Positions 8,088 through 19,600 of a stretch of 64,000 nt of DNA are shown here, piece by piece (within the stretch, counting starts at the first letter, position 1; the number at the start of each line of letters is the position of its first letter). Under the pieces are notes generated by a model. The model searched no databases, had not been told where the DNA came from, and worked only from the letters and a program-made list of their open reading frames with translations. This stretch comes from Arachidicoccus ginsenosidivorans. GTDB lineage: Bacteria > Bacteroidota > Bacteroidia > Chitinophagales > Chitinophagaceae. The stretch lies in NCBI RefSeq assembly GCF_007971385.1, contig NZ_CP042434.1, positions 1,798,001-1,862,000 on the forward strand, written 5' to 3'. The position numbers and the translations under genes are program-made.

Positions 8088-9448
8088 TCTTGGATTTTGT
8101 TTTATATTGGAATGTTCTATAATGTATTGTGGTATTGCCATAGCATATCTTAAATCATTTGGGGGAAGTATATACTCTTTACTTCCAATAATTCTTTTAA
8201 GCGTAATATTGGCCCCTTCCTTATTATATCTTTTAATATCAATCCATCTTAAACCCCTAAACAGTAATTCTTTTAAACGTTCATCAAGAATCCATTTAAG
8301 AACCGTTTCCGCATTTGATGATTGCTTATTTTTATACGTCCCAACTAAATAACGATTTTTAAGCAATAAGTTTAGATCATTCAATGCCAATTGCGGTTCA
8401 CCATTTCTAGCCAGGCATTCTGCTCGTATTAAATATAGTTCATCAGTCGCAATTCCACCAAACATATCAAAATTCTTATTATAATTCCCACAAAATTTAT
8501 GAGAGCCATCACCATTGGGTTCAAAATATAAAGCTTTTCTCAAATCATTATTATCAAACATCCTATAAATAGAGGTATCAACCATATTATAAGGTCCGTA
8601 AGCCCCATATATGTCAGTTTCATAAATAACTTCCGGGCCAAACCTTGTAAATGGATAAGTTGCATTGGTATCCAATGTATTATAATCAATTAAGTAGTTA
8701 AATAACTCCAATGCCTTATTGGCATACAAATAAGCACTATCATACATTCTCATGGATAAATACACTCTGGCTAGCTCACCACAAGCGGCTGGCTTGGACG
8801 CACGAAAAACATGGACTGGCTTAACCGGAAGTAAATCAATTGATGCGCGCAAATCAGAAATAATTTGATTATAGGTATCCACCAAATTACTTCTAACAGA
8901 AGGCACATTAAAATCAGTTCCCAATCGCAACGGTATTCCCAATTTCTCTTTTGCGTTTTTAGCATCATAAGCCTCCGCCCAAACCATTGCAACTTCAAAA
9001 AAACACCTGCCCCTTAAAAAAAGGGCCTGCCCCTTTACATTGTCCCATTCAATCTCATTTGAAGCATCCTGTTTAATTTTAGGCAAAACTTCAATAATTG
9101 TGTTTGCTTTATAAACATTATCATACGACCCATTCCACGTATTAGCATTTCCAACAAATACATTGGTATCCGCCCATACATACATATTACGCCAAATATC
9201 AGTATAAAGGCTGTTAAACCGGCTTTCTGTTAAATAATATTCATCTCCACCTAACATTCCAGCCCCAACCCCTGTATTAACCGGAAGATATTCATCTAGT
9301 AACGCTTGTAAGTCAATGAGGGTACTTGGGACAGTCAAGCTTTTACTACTTTTGGCACCTAAATACTTTTGACAACCTTGCAGTAAAGTAATCCATATAC
9401 TACACAACACAATAATATAGCAGCATTTCAAAAAATATGTATTTTCAT
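8085..9448 (-). CDS. SusD/RagB-like outer membrane lipoprotein (TlpA unit), start frameshifted
   Basis: A SusD-family ligand-binding lipoprotein, about 454 residues when restored. The intact frame begins only at a TTG (9431). An ATG at 9448 (MKIHIF) is one base out of frame across the T6 run (plus-strand A-run 9430-9435); adding a T gives a full signal peptide ending in the lipobox LLQGC. The body shows TPR-like SusD helices (VKGQALFLRGRCFFEVAMVWAEAYD, then the CGELARVYLSMRMYDSAYLYANKALEL region). SusD proteins cap the SusC barrel and deliver ligand. It is last in the TlpA-SusC-SusD order, 10 bp from the susC stop. The ligand is probably peptide- or glycan-like; no enzyme is present to tell. 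Confidence 0.85.
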
Positions 9449-9458
9449 AATAAAATAA

Positions 9459-12400
9459 TTAAAATTGAATATTTAAACCAATAGAATAATTACGTGATGG
9501 CGGAATCTGCGTATCATTATAATCCGGATCAATTCCCCATTTGTTAGCTCGCCAAATTAACCCCAAATTATTAACAACAAAATAGATTTTAGCACTCAAT
9601 CCATTCCTTTTCTTCGAGGAATTCAACTTAAATTCATAGCCAATATTTATATATTGAAATCTAATATTATCTCCCTTTTCAAATAAAGCTTCTGAAGCGT
9701 TATAAAATCTGTCCCTACCGCCAACATTTGGATAAACAAAAGATGGCACATCAGTTTTTAATTCATCACCAGGATTTTGCCAACGATCACCATAATCGGA
9801 ATGCCCAGATAAATTATAAATTAATTGGCTATAATCAATGGAGGATTTCATAAAATAAAATCCAAATTCATATTTAATTCTAGCACTCAAAGAGAAGCCT
9901 TTCCAATAAAATGAATTTCCTAAAGTGCCAAAAATTTGCGGCATAGCAGGACCGGCATACTTCAAATCTTTAATTTTCGTCCCTGTACTTGTAATGCTAT
10001 TATAATCTCTACTAATTTCACCATTTAAATAACCCAATGGATCACCCGTTTCGGGATCCAAACCGGCCCATCTATAACCCAATACCGAGTAAATAGGATA
10101 ACCCACAAGACCATTATAACCTATGCCTCCTGTAATAAATCATCAGCTAAATCATCATCTAAATAAAATTTGGTTATTTTGTCTTTGTAAAAGTTTAAAT
10201 TGAATTGAGTTTGCCATTTAAATACCCTGTCAATATTTTTAGTATTAATCTTAATATCCCAGCCACTGGCAATCATTGAAGCAACATTTTTAGTAATATT
10301 GGACACTTTTAAGCCAACTGTTCTATCCACATAATATGGCCCATATAAATTTCTCCCATTTTTCTTATAATATTCAACAGACCCCGTTAGCACATTGTCT
10401 TTTGAGGAAAAATCAAATCCAAGATTAAACATTCCATCCTCCTCCCATTTCAGATCAGGATTACTAAAATTTGTATATCTGGCCATGTATTCTTTTGTAT
10501 ATCTAGAGACACTATAAAGTCGAATCGTCGTTACTGCTGCTAAACTCAAATCAACATTCCCGCTAAAACCATAAGTTACCCTGAAATTTAAATAGGGAAA
10601 TAAATCAGATTTATAAAACTTTTCATTGGAAATTTTCCATGCTGCACCAGCAGACCAAAGTGGCGTCCATCTATTATTAGTGGTGACACCAAATGCATTA
10701 GAAGCATCTCTTCTTCCACTTGCAGACAAAGTATATTTCCCTTTATAAGTATAGGAGCCATTTGCAAAAACGGAAATAAATCGATGCAAAGTTTCACTTA
10801 CATTCGGCGCCCCTGGAATAAATGAAGTTATTCCAGAAGACAATAAAGGATAATAATTAATATAATCTACATCAACACTGCTAGCCATTTCGTCATTATA
10901 GCCATATAATGTATACATAGAAGAGGAGGTCTTGGTATTGCTTATTTCCCAACCAGCCAATACATTTAACTGATGTTCTTCCTTGTTCAAATCATAATTC
11001 AATTGCATTCTTCCATGATGAGAAATGATAACATTACTTGCCTCTGCTAATATTCCACCTTGAGGTATCACATAAGTAACACTATTATCAGCCCAATCAA
11101 TCTGAGCATACTGATTAACCATATCTCTGGCATAATAGCTTTCCTTATCATACAAATTCCTATTGTCGATTTCTTGGCGCTCAAACTGATATTTAGCGTT
11201 AAATGTAAACCCAAATGGCAGGTGATAGGTTAAACCCAAATTACCAAGTAAGTCATTTGTACTTGAAGTGATATGATTGTATTGATAATCTGTTGCAGGA
11301 TAAAAATGCCAATCATTTAATAGACCACCTCCTATTGTATCAACATAACTTTGACGATAGTCTAAATACATCGCATTCGGCTCTCCTTCTTGATTTAAAA
11401 GAGAAAAATAAGGTGGCATTACCGTATTTTTATATCTTAAAATCCCATATCCAGTCTTACCTTCATTACTGTGATTATATGTATATGTGAGGCCAGCATT
11501 CATTGATAAATCCTTTGTAACCTTAAAAGAATTAGAAGAATGCACCCTAACCTTATTATTTTTACCATCCAAATCACTCAGATCATTATCATAAGCAGCT
11601 GTAAACGAATAAGCTACTTTTTCCCCACCTCCATTTATATTTAAATTATATTGTTGATGCAAAGCATTTTGGTAAACCAGATTTCGATAATCATCCTTAA
11701 CATTGTGATTCTTAAAGGTCTCTAACACTTTATTGGCTTGTTCGTCACTTATCCAGCCATTCCTACGTTTAAATAAAACTTCATAAACAGGCGTAAAAGG
11801 CGGATGATCATATGTCGCTGTATCATAAAAACGATATTCCTGATCGAACAAAAACTCCTCAAACTCGACCATATCCTTCGAGGACATAGTAGGCAAATAA
11901 TTTAAATTAGGTCGCCCAGTCATCATTACATTCGAGGTAAAGTTTATTCGGTTCCTTGTATTAAATCTTCCTCTTTTAGTAGTTATTACGATCACTCCGT
12001 TCCCTGCCCGTGCGCCCCAAATTGAAGCTGCTGCAGCATCTTTCAAAACTGTAATACTTTCTACATCATTTGGATTAATATTACTAATATCACCATCATA
12101 TGGAAAGTTATCAATGATAATTAAAGGGTCTTTTACTCCCTTTATAGTACTTAATCCGCGTACCGACATCTGCCCCTGTGTGTTTGACTTATAATTTACA
12201 GAAACACCATTGGCAATATATTGAAGACCATCTAATACATTTACTCTTACCTGTTCATTATAAAGCTTCTTGTCAATCAAATCAAATGAACCCGTCGACC
12301 GTTCTTTAGGTATCGTTTGATATCCTGTATTCACCTCTACCACATCCAGGGTATTTAATTCAGGTACCAAAACAATATTTATTATGGAATCTCTAGTTCC

Positions 12401-12670
12401 TACAAGAATGCGCTGAGTTCCAAATCCTACATGACTCACAATCAAGGTGTCTTTAACAGGTACCATTAATAAATAAGCACCATCCTTATCAGTAATTCCT
12501 GAAGATCTTGCAGATGAAGACCTTATACTTACGCCTGTAATTAATCGGTTGTCCTTTTCAGATGTCACACGTCCATTAATCCGAATCTTTTTTTGCTGAG
12601 CATTAGCCGATAAACAGGCTACCGCCATAACCAGTAAAATAATTTTTTTCATATAATGATTTATTTTCAA
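9459..12670 (-). pseudogene. SusC/RagA-like TonB-dependent transporter, frameshifted near the C-terminus
   Basis: A restored length of about 1070 residues is normal for SusC. Signal peptide (start MKKIILLVMAV, 12652, more likely than 12670), CarboxypepD_reg-like domain (INGRVTSEKDNRLITGVSI), plug (ITVLKDAAAASIWGARAGNGVIVI) and barrel are all present. The frame breaks after DDLLQEA (stop near 10121); the next frame continues as GIGYNGLVGYPIYSVLGYRWAGLDPETGDPLG to the terminal Phe (NIQF) of an outer membrane barrel. One extra G in the minus-strand GGAGG run (plus 10126-10130) restores it. It forms a transport complex with the adjoining SusD and lies 29-47 bp after the tlpA-like gene. Confidence 0.9.
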
Positions 12671-12698
12671 TAGAAGTTTGTTGGTATTATTCTTAGGC

Positions 12699-13964
12699 TT
12701 ACTTGTCCTTTATAACTAACATTTTCAATTTCCTCTTAGCAGGTGTTAATCGGTAACCATATAGTTTTAAAACTCCGGAAACGTCACTGGGATTATGAAT
12801 ATCCTCTCTATTAATTTTGATATTAACCATGGAAGTATCATTTGTTTCATTGATAACTATGGGCACAATTGGGCTCCCAAACATTTGATTATTCATGCTT
12901 TGAACCATAGCCTCAACCGTTTTATAGTTTGCAGGATTCTTTAATTTGTAATTCCTTATTGACACAGGATCGCTTACCCCTTCCTTTGTTAATATCCAAC
13001 AATCCACTAAACGATTTTCAACCGATAAAGTATAACCGGTAAAAGTTGAGTATTGTCTAAGTAGCCAATCACTAGCCTTCTTTTTGCTCCATTTATTTGG
13101 ATACTGGTATTCTACGCAATATCTGTTTTCTTTGCTCCATTCAAAAGTGGTAGGGTCATTTGCCACTAATTTGGTTGGATCCTTTACCATAATTATAATT
13201 CTGTTATTAGCATTCCAAAATCCAGCGGCGCGTTCAAATAATTTAAGTAGTGTATGATTAACTTTTGTAAAACGTTCAAATGTACCGCTGACATTTTTCC
13301 TCGTATATGCCATTTCGGGAATACCATCAATGGATTTAGAAAGAAAGAACTCACCTAATCCAATACTAACAGAATTTTCGCAAAGATTCTTAATCAAAGA
13401 TTGATCGTAGTCATAATTAATCCAATCATTTTTAATTGGCAGATTTAATTTTTCACCATTTAATATGCTACCAATAGCCTCATAACTAATAAACTCTGGA
13501 TAGGTAACAGCTATTACCCTTGAATCCTTTATTATTACTTCATGTGGAAGGTATTTATTAGGGAAGAGTTTACATAAACAACTATCCTCCACTATAAAAG
13601 GCAATTTAAATCCTTGGGCAATAGGTTTGGTTGCAAGCATCTTTTCAACCTTAGCTCTGGGCTCTCTGGAAACAATAAAAATTTCCAGCTTATCCCCAAA
13701 CTTTCTTTTTAAAGAATCCATATGCGGAAATAAATTAATGCACGAACTACACCAGGTGGCAAAAAAGTCCAGGACTACCACTTTATCCTTCACCTTACTA
13801 TATGGTATGGAAGTATAAGGTGCATTTATCACCTTGGTAAAAGTCATATCAGGAAATAAATCCCCCACTTTCAGCGGTTTAATCTGTTGGGCAATGCAAT
13901 TTTGAGTTAGGGCCAGGCATAGGATGGCCATAACCATGACAAACATTTTCATGTGATAATTCAA
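12699..13964 (-). CDS. TlpA-like thiol-disulfide oxidoreductase with DUF3738-like C-terminus
   Basis: 421 residues. Signal peptide (MKMFVMVMAILCLALTQNCIAQ; start 13964, or 13952 at the fifth codon). The thioredoxin-like domain has the redox pair C72-SS-C75 in FFATWCSSC, as in periplasmic TlpA/ResA reductants. The C-terminal part (about 290-420) resembles DUF3738, with an ATTP-like beta pattern ending in KLYGYRLTPAKRKLKMLVI. It is the first gene of a TlpA-SusC-SusD transcript, a common Bacteroidota arrangement whose purpose is not settled; a role in handling disulfide-containing ligands or proteins is inference. Confidence 0.85.
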   Translation of the reverse strand: MNYHMKMFVMVMAILCLALTQNCIAQQIKPLKVGDLFPDMTFTKVINAPYTSIPYSKVKDKVVVLDFFATWCSSCINLFPHMDSLKRKFGDKLEIFIVSREPRAKVEKMLATKPIAQGFKLPFIVEDSCLCKLFPNKYLPHEVIIKDSRVIAVTYPEFISYEAIGSILNGEKLNLPIKNDWINYDYDQSLIKNLCENSVSIGLGEFFLSKSIDGIPEMAYTRKNVSGTFERFTKVNHTLLKLFERAAGFWNANNRIIIMVKDPTKLVANDPTTFEWSKENRYCVEYQYPNKWSKKKASDWLLRQYSTFTGYTLSVENRLVDCWILTKEGVSDPVSIRNYKLKNPANYKTVEAMVQSMNNQMFGSPIVPIVINETNDTSMVNIKINREDIHNPSDVSGVLKLYGYRLTPAKRKLKMLVIKDK

Positions 13965-14457
13965 ATTAAAGTTTAATAACTATTAAGCAATCACTCATTT
14001 TGGTTGATGCGGATGATCCGGCAAATGGATCAACAGCATTATTATCAAGCATCAAGTAGGTCCACAAGGCATTTTAGAATATAGTAATCTAGCAATAATT
14101 GGCCTGTCTTCGTATAGATAACGTACAATCCTGCAAGTACTAGCCGCTTCAATGCACTTACTATATGTATTTAGAATAAAAAAATCCTGAAGATTTCTTT
14201 CATACGCAAAATCTTTTTTTAATAACTTATTCAATCTAATTAAGAAATCTTTTATGAATTTACTCAATTAGCAATAAAAGCAATATATAATTTAATGTAT
14301 TGTAAGCAACTTATAAGCCAAACAATGCGAGAACTATTTTCACTCACTCAAAGATAGGAATATTATTTCTATTTATAACCATTTATTTCAGATTTATTTT
14401 CTTTTATTGCAGATTCTTGTACTATTTCAAATAACAAAATAGCCATTACTTTGTTAT
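13965..14457. other. Divergent intergenic region
   Basis: About 490 bp between the tlpA-like gene (minus) and the XRE gene (plus). It contains a minus-strand frame of 71 codons (14052-14267) with no family character, and short inverted repeats (CGGATGATCCG near 14007). TACTTTG at 14447-14453 may be the -7 box of the XRE gene, only four bases before its ATG. Confidence 0.45.
14052..14267 (-). CDS. Hypothetical small protein (doubtful)
   Basis: 71 residues, beginning MSKFIKDFLIRLNKLLKKDF, rich in basic and hydrophobic residues, ending MPCGPT. No signal peptide, no recognised family. It lies in the leader region of the tlpA-like gene on the same strand. It may be a chance frame in AT-rich DNA. 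Confidence 0.2.
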   Translation of the reverse strand: MSKFIKDFLIRLNKLLKKDFAYERNLQDFFILNTYSKCIEAASTCRIVRYLYEDRPIIARLLYSKMPCGPT

Positions 14458-14874
14458 ATGCAAGTAAATAAATTAGGAGATTTAATCAGAGAAAGGCTGG
14501 AAATCCTTGGAATAAAGCAAAAGGATCTGGCAAAAGAGCTAAACATTGATAGCCGAACAGTGACAAACATTTTAAATGCGACGTTCATGCAAACGGATAG
14601 ATTGGAACGACTCTGTATTTATTTAAAATTCAACTTTTTTGAGTTTTTCACCAGGCCCGGCAGCCCTTTGGCAAAATATGGCCATCAGGCCTGCGAAGAG
14701 GTACGCAAGGAAAACGAAAGGCTTCAACAGCAGGTAACTGAGTTGCAAAAAGCGCTGACCGAGGCTCAGGAGACCATTACCCATCAGAAGAAATTAACTG
14801 ATATCCTGTCGATGACGGTAGAAAAGCAAGAACAGTATCTTAAGGAGCAAAAAGAACGCAATAAAGGATCTTAG
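14458..14874 (+). CDS. XRE-family HTH regulator with C-terminal coiled coil
   Basis: 138 residues. An N-terminal lambda-repressor-like HTH (LGDLIRERLEILGIKQKDLAKELNIDSRTVTNILNA pattern, about 6-42) is followed by a helical segment and a long heptad-rich coiled coil (about 78-134, ENERLQQQVTELQKAL). The domain order is typical of small cytoplasmic DNA-binding proteins that dimerise through the coil. The target is unknown. It stands alone, convergent with the next gene cluster and divergent from the TlpA unit. A -7-like box right at the ATG suggests a leaderless transcript. Confidence 0.85.
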   Translation: MQVNKLGDLIRERLEILGIKQKDLAKELNIDSRTVTNILNATFMQTDRLERLCIYLKFNFFEFFTRPGSPLAKYGHQACEEVRKENERLQQQVTELQKALTEAQETITHQKKLTDILSMTVEKQEQYLKEQKERNKGS

Positions 14875-14933
14875 GTACAAAGTTGTCTTATTTTAATTGC
14901 CATCCAATTGTTGCTTATTTTTTGCATAATAAA

Positions 14934-14976
14934 TAAGCCCCCGGAATTATATTTATATAATTTACCTAGGGGCTTA
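14934..14976 (-). terminator. Hairpin between convergent genes
   Basis: TAAGCCCC pairs with GGGGCTTA, with a second inner palindrome (AATTATAT / ATATAATT). On the minus strand it is followed by a T-rich stretch; on the plus strand no T-run follows. Confidence 0.5.
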
Positions 14977-14983
14977 AAATTAC

Positions 14984-15001
14984 CGGCGGCAATCGCCGCC
15001 G
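14984..15001 (-). terminator. Terminator of the SusC/SusD_2 unit
   Basis: CGGCGGC-AATC-GCCGCCG, a 7-bp G/C-rich stem with a tetraloop, followed on the minus strand by GGTAATTTT. It lies about 30 bp beyond the susD stop. Confidence 0.6.
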
Positions 15002-15029
15002 ATAATAGCAGAGGTAGGTTATTATTCAA

Positions 15030-16634
15030 TTACCTCTTTATGTAGCGCAGGGTGTTATTAAAATTAGGGCCTTTCACATCCCACCAGAGTCTGGTACCAC
15101 CATTATCTTCTCCACCCAGCAAATTCTGGACGGCATCTTTTACAGCAGTTCCATCATCAGTAGCGTACTCGATGGAAGGATATGGGATACGACGAATTTG
15201 TTCCTCTGTGCTGATCTTACCACCACTATTATTATGGACGACAGGGAACAGTTTTGGATAACCCGTTCTGCGATAATCAGCCCATGCTTCCTGACCTTCA
15301 GGGAACATTGCCAGCCATTTTTGCGTAATAATCCTTTCCAACTGCACCTCTTTAGAAGCTGCGTCATCCCATTTAATGGTTATGGTACTGAGTGCCGGAC
15401 TATTATTTTCAGCATTTTTGGGATCTGTATAGGCTGCCTGGGTGGATTTATTATCACTTAGGTAGCTACCAATAGTGACACCCCATTGATCCATGGAAGT
15501 TTTGACCCCAGTTTCATAGTCCTCCTTAATATCGCCGGCACCAGCCCAGCCTCTAAGGGCGGCTTCCGCTTTCAGGAACCAGCATTCAGCGGCCGTCATG
15601 ATCAGTTGCGGTGCGGTTTGTGTAAAATTAACCTTGGTATTCAAAGAAGCGTAGTCTTCATACACCGCCTTGCCGCTAATGGCAATACCGACTCTGATTC
15701 CGGTATAGGTTCCTGCTACCTTCGGATCGGTCGCTGGCAACGCATAGGCTGCCGCCCGAGGATCCTTGTAACCTGTCAGGTAAGTACCCATAGCTGCACC
15801 CAGACGGTTGTCGCCCCAGGATTCCGTAATCTGCCATAGGTCATTGTTTCTGCCGCCACTTTGGTGGATCGCAGCGTCATCAGCAGGAGTCGAGAGGAGT
15901 CCAGCGGATTGAGCCAGCGCTTTTTCTCCCTGCTCCTTGGCCATCTGCGGATCTACTTTGGATACGCGCATGGCCAGTCTTAATCTTAGGGAATTCGCGA
16001 ACTTGATCCATTTAGTAAAATCACCACCATAAATGACATCCCCATCTCCCAGGGAAGACTTACCTGGGTTTGCCGCCACATAGGCTGTCAGGTTAGCAAC
16101 AGCTGTATCAATTTGCTTAAAGAAAGCCTCATATACAGTCTTTTGATCATCATAAGCAACGGATTTCAAGGAAGTTCCCGCCAGCGTATACGGAATAGGG
16201 CCGAACCGGTCAGTTACCCGATCCATCGCCTCTACCTGGATCAGCAGCGCAACACCCCATAGTTCGGGTAATTTTTCCCTGGCACCTGCTTCGGCAATCT
16301 TTTTAACGGGTGCCATTACAAGGGTAAATGGATCTTTAAAACCATTGACATTCCAGTTATCCGACATTGCATAGTTCAGATTATAATCAGCTGCAAATGG
16401 TGTCGGGCTCATCATATAACCACTATAGGCATCTGCACTCAGATTCTGGGCAGTCTGATAGTTGCTATAAATTGCCTGTTCAATTGGCCCAAATGCAGAA
16501 GGCAATATGGATAAGGTCTGCTCATCACTTAGGGCATATGGATTGGTATTATATTTTTCAAAATCTTTCGTACAGGAAGCAAAGGTCAATAGGAGACCAG
16601 AGAGCAGTACTAAAGCTTTCCCTGGACGTTTCAT
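15030..16634 (-). CDS. SusD/RagB lipoprotein, SusD-like_2 (PF12771) type
   Basis: Start chosen at MKRPGKALVLL (16634), which gives a direct lipoprotein signal with lipobox TFASC; in-frame ATGs at 16661 and 16694 only add a polar extension. From 16634 the protein has 534 residues. The mature part (DFEKYNTNPYALSDEQ, later QNLSADAYSGYMMSP) is characteristic of the SusD-like_2 branch. It binds an unknown ligand at the cell surface beside SusC. The upstream susC stop at 16694 lies just before it, so the two are co-transcribed. No glycosidase is encoded in this unit, so the substrate cannot be named. Confidence 0.9.
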   Translation of the reverse strand: MKRPGKALVLLSGLLLTFASCTKDFEKYNTNPYALSDEQTLSILPSAFGPIEQAIYSNYQTAQNLSADAYSGYMMSPTPFAADYNLNYAMSDNWNVNGFKDPFTLVMAPVKKIAEAGAREKLPELWGVALLIQVEAMDRVTDRFGPIPYTLAGTSLKSVAYDDQKTVYEAFFKQIDTAVANLTAYVAANPGKSSLGDGDVIYGGDFTKWIKFANSLRLRLAMRVSKVDPQMAKEQGEKALAQSAGLLSTPADDAAIHQSGGRNNDLWQITESWGDNRLGAAMGTYLTGYKDPRAAAYALPATDPKVAGTYTGIRVGIAISGKAVYEDYASLNTKVNFTQTAPQLIMTAAECWFLKAEAALRGWAGAGDIKEDYETGVKTSMDQWGVTIGSYLSDNKSTQAAYTDPKNAENNSPALSTITIKWDDAASKEVQLERIITQKWLAMFPEGQEAWADYRRTGYPKLFPVVHNNSGGKISTEEQIRRIPYPSIEYATDDGTAVKDAVQNLLGGEDNGGTRLWWDVKGPNFNNTLRYIKR

Positions 16635-16693
16635 TTTATATATACTCGTATGTGTATTCATGATCTTTAATTTTTTCGTATTTAGCATTTGCA

Positions 16694-19600
16694 TTAAAAG
16701 GTTAGATTAAGACTGAGTCCCATATAACGGGTGGCCGGTTGATTGAAAACATCAACGCCGGACAATCCATTACCGGTAGACATCGTCAGCTCAGGATCAA
16801 ATGGCGCTTTTTTGTAGAAATAAATCAGGTTGCGACCAATTAAAGACGCCTTTATGCTATGGAAAAAACTGTTTTTAATAGGTAAACTGTAGCCTAAGGA
16901 AGCTTCACGCAACCGGACTACAGTAGCGCTATAAATATAAGGTTCAGAAATGCCTGAACGACCGCCAATGGCACCATACCAGGTCTGCGGATCGACTTTG
17001 GAAACCGCGTTTCCTGATCCGTCCACACCATTTACAGCGACATATCCCCGGTCTCTGGCATCTCCGGTTTCTTTGGATACCCCATACTGATCCAAAATCA
17101 TCTGCGTCATGGACAACACCTGACCACCAAAACGACCATCTACCAAAAAGCTCAGTGTAAAGTCTTTATAAGTAAGGCTGTTGTTCCAACCAAGCTGGAA
17201 GGTCGGATTGGGATTCCCTATAAAACCAAATCCATTGCTTTCCGGACGGTAAGGATCAGCATCGGTACCACTTCCATTGAAGATAATCCGACCCTGATCA
17301 TCCCTTTTAAAGACAATACCGGAGATATCTCCATAGGAACCACCTGTCTCTAAAATAGATTGATAAGAATTATTTCCATTACCTGTCAGGATAAATTGAT
17401 TAATACCGTCTTTTCCATCCAGATCAATAATCTCATTTTTATTGCTGGCACCATTAAAACCAGTATTCCAGGTAAAGTCTTTATTTCTAATAACATCTCC
17501 GCTTATTGTAAATTCAATACCTGTATTCTGGATATTGCCGGCATTGACATACGCTGTTGAGATTAAAGAAGAAATTGCGGGCTGAATGGGGATATATTGA
17601 TTTTTGGTATTGGTCTTATAATATGTTACACTCAGGTTTAGGCGGTCTTTGAAAAAACGCCAATCAGTACCAAACTCAAAGGAATTGGTCTTCTCGGGTT
17701 TCAGATCCGTAAAGGCTGCTGCCGTATTAAACTGCAATTGACCAGAACTGTTTTGTGTATTCTGGACTTTGGTCAGATAAGGAGGTACGGTATTACCGAC
17801 CTGTGCATAAGTACCTCTGATCTTTCCATAATCCACATATGCTGGCATTTTCAATACCTGAGAAATGACCAGAGATAACCCTGCAGAAGGATAGAAATAA
17901 GAAAAATTAGGTGTATAGGACAGATTGGATGACCAGTCATTTCTGCCAGTCAGGGTTAAAAATACCCAGTTATCATAGGATAAATTGGCATTGGCAAAAA
18001 TAGACTGTAACTGACTGTGATTAGGAGTCACTGGCATGGCATCGCTCAGTGACTTTGTCGTTGTGCCCGGTTGACTCACAATGATATTAGCGGTAGAGAA
18101 AAAATCTCGGGTGGATAATTCTCCTGCCACTCCGGTACCCTCTAGTTTCTGGTCAGTGATGCTGGCCCCTACAATACCGCCGACTTTAAATCTGGCAGCA
18201 TCATTTGGATCATTAATGGTTACAATAACATCCCCATACTTCTGGGTATAGGTCTGATTACTTAGATTCATATACCCGTTACCATTGGCATCAAATACCT
18301 TACTGGTACCTGAATAACGATCATTTTCAAAACGGTCAGAAGTGCGGTCTACATTACCCCTTAACTGGATATTGAGCCATTTGGTAAAATCGTACTTAAC
18401 ATTTCCACTCAGGATAATGCGGTTTCTGTTAGCTACACTGATATCCTTATTCAGGACCCACCAGGGATTCTGTTCAATATCTGCGATTTCTGGCCAGTTT
18501 TGCCTGGCTTCGCCAATAGAATCAGGATTCAGATACCCGTTTTTAAATGGAGAAATATCTACTCCTCTGGGGAAAAGATATAAACCGGTCAGTGGATTCA
18601 GGTATAAACCCAGCGCCGGGCTATTATTTATTTTCTGACTGACAAACATCATATTACCATCGACGGTTAATTTGTCATTTAGAAAATGTCCGGTTTCTCT
18701 CAGGTTAAAGTTATTACGGGAGAGTTTATTACCAGGTTCAGTGCCTCTGGCAGTGACATTGGCATAAGAAATATAGGTTTGCGCCTTATCTGATCCGGCA
18801 GAAAAGCTGATTGAATTGGTCGCATTTGTGCCATTTTGATAAAACTGATCCAGGTTATTTGAAGCAGCCCCTGAAATTTTTGCGCCCCAGCTCTGAAAAC
18901 CATCTCCATCTGTCGGGCCGTAATGATTCTGAAATTTAGGCTGATAAGCAATATGGTCGACAGAAAAACTACTATTGATCTGTACGACAGCATGGCCTGC
19001 TTTCCCTTTTTTGGTGGTAATCAAAATAACACCGTTTTGCGCCTGGCTACCATATAGGGCAGCTGCGGAGGCTCCTTCCAATACAGAAATGCTCTCAATA
19101 TCTTCTGGATTCAGGTTGGAGATACCATCCCCGCCATCAGGACCGCCGCCAAAAGTACCATTTTGCTGACCATTGGCATTTGCCGAGTTGGTAATAGGCA
19201 CACCATCAATTACATATAATGGTTGGTTATTCCCATTAGCCGAACGACTACCCCTTAAGATTACCTTTGCTGAACCACCCACGCCGGAGGCGCTGGGAGA
19301 GATCGTAAGGCCAGCCACTTTGCCGTTCAGGGAATTCATCATATTATCTGTCTTCACCGTATTGAGCTGTTCACTGCTCACACTTTGTACATTGTAAGAC
19401 AATGACTTCTGCGTTTGCTTTACACCGAGGGCCGTTACTACCAAATCCTGCAGACCTGATCCGGCCAGCGGTTGCATCGCAATATCCAGCGTTGTTTTAC
19501 CGGCCACGGACACCTCCTGAGACTGATACCCGACATAACTGATAACTAATATGGCATCATCTGGCACTTCAAGTGAAAACTGACCGTTATCGTTTGTGAT

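Noticed and set aside
8062..8352. 96-codon plus-strand frame
   Set aside because: Antisense to the 3' end of the susD-like gene and starts inside the terminator.
19173..19397. Plus-strand frame inside susC
   Set aside because: Antisense shadow of the conserved plug domain.
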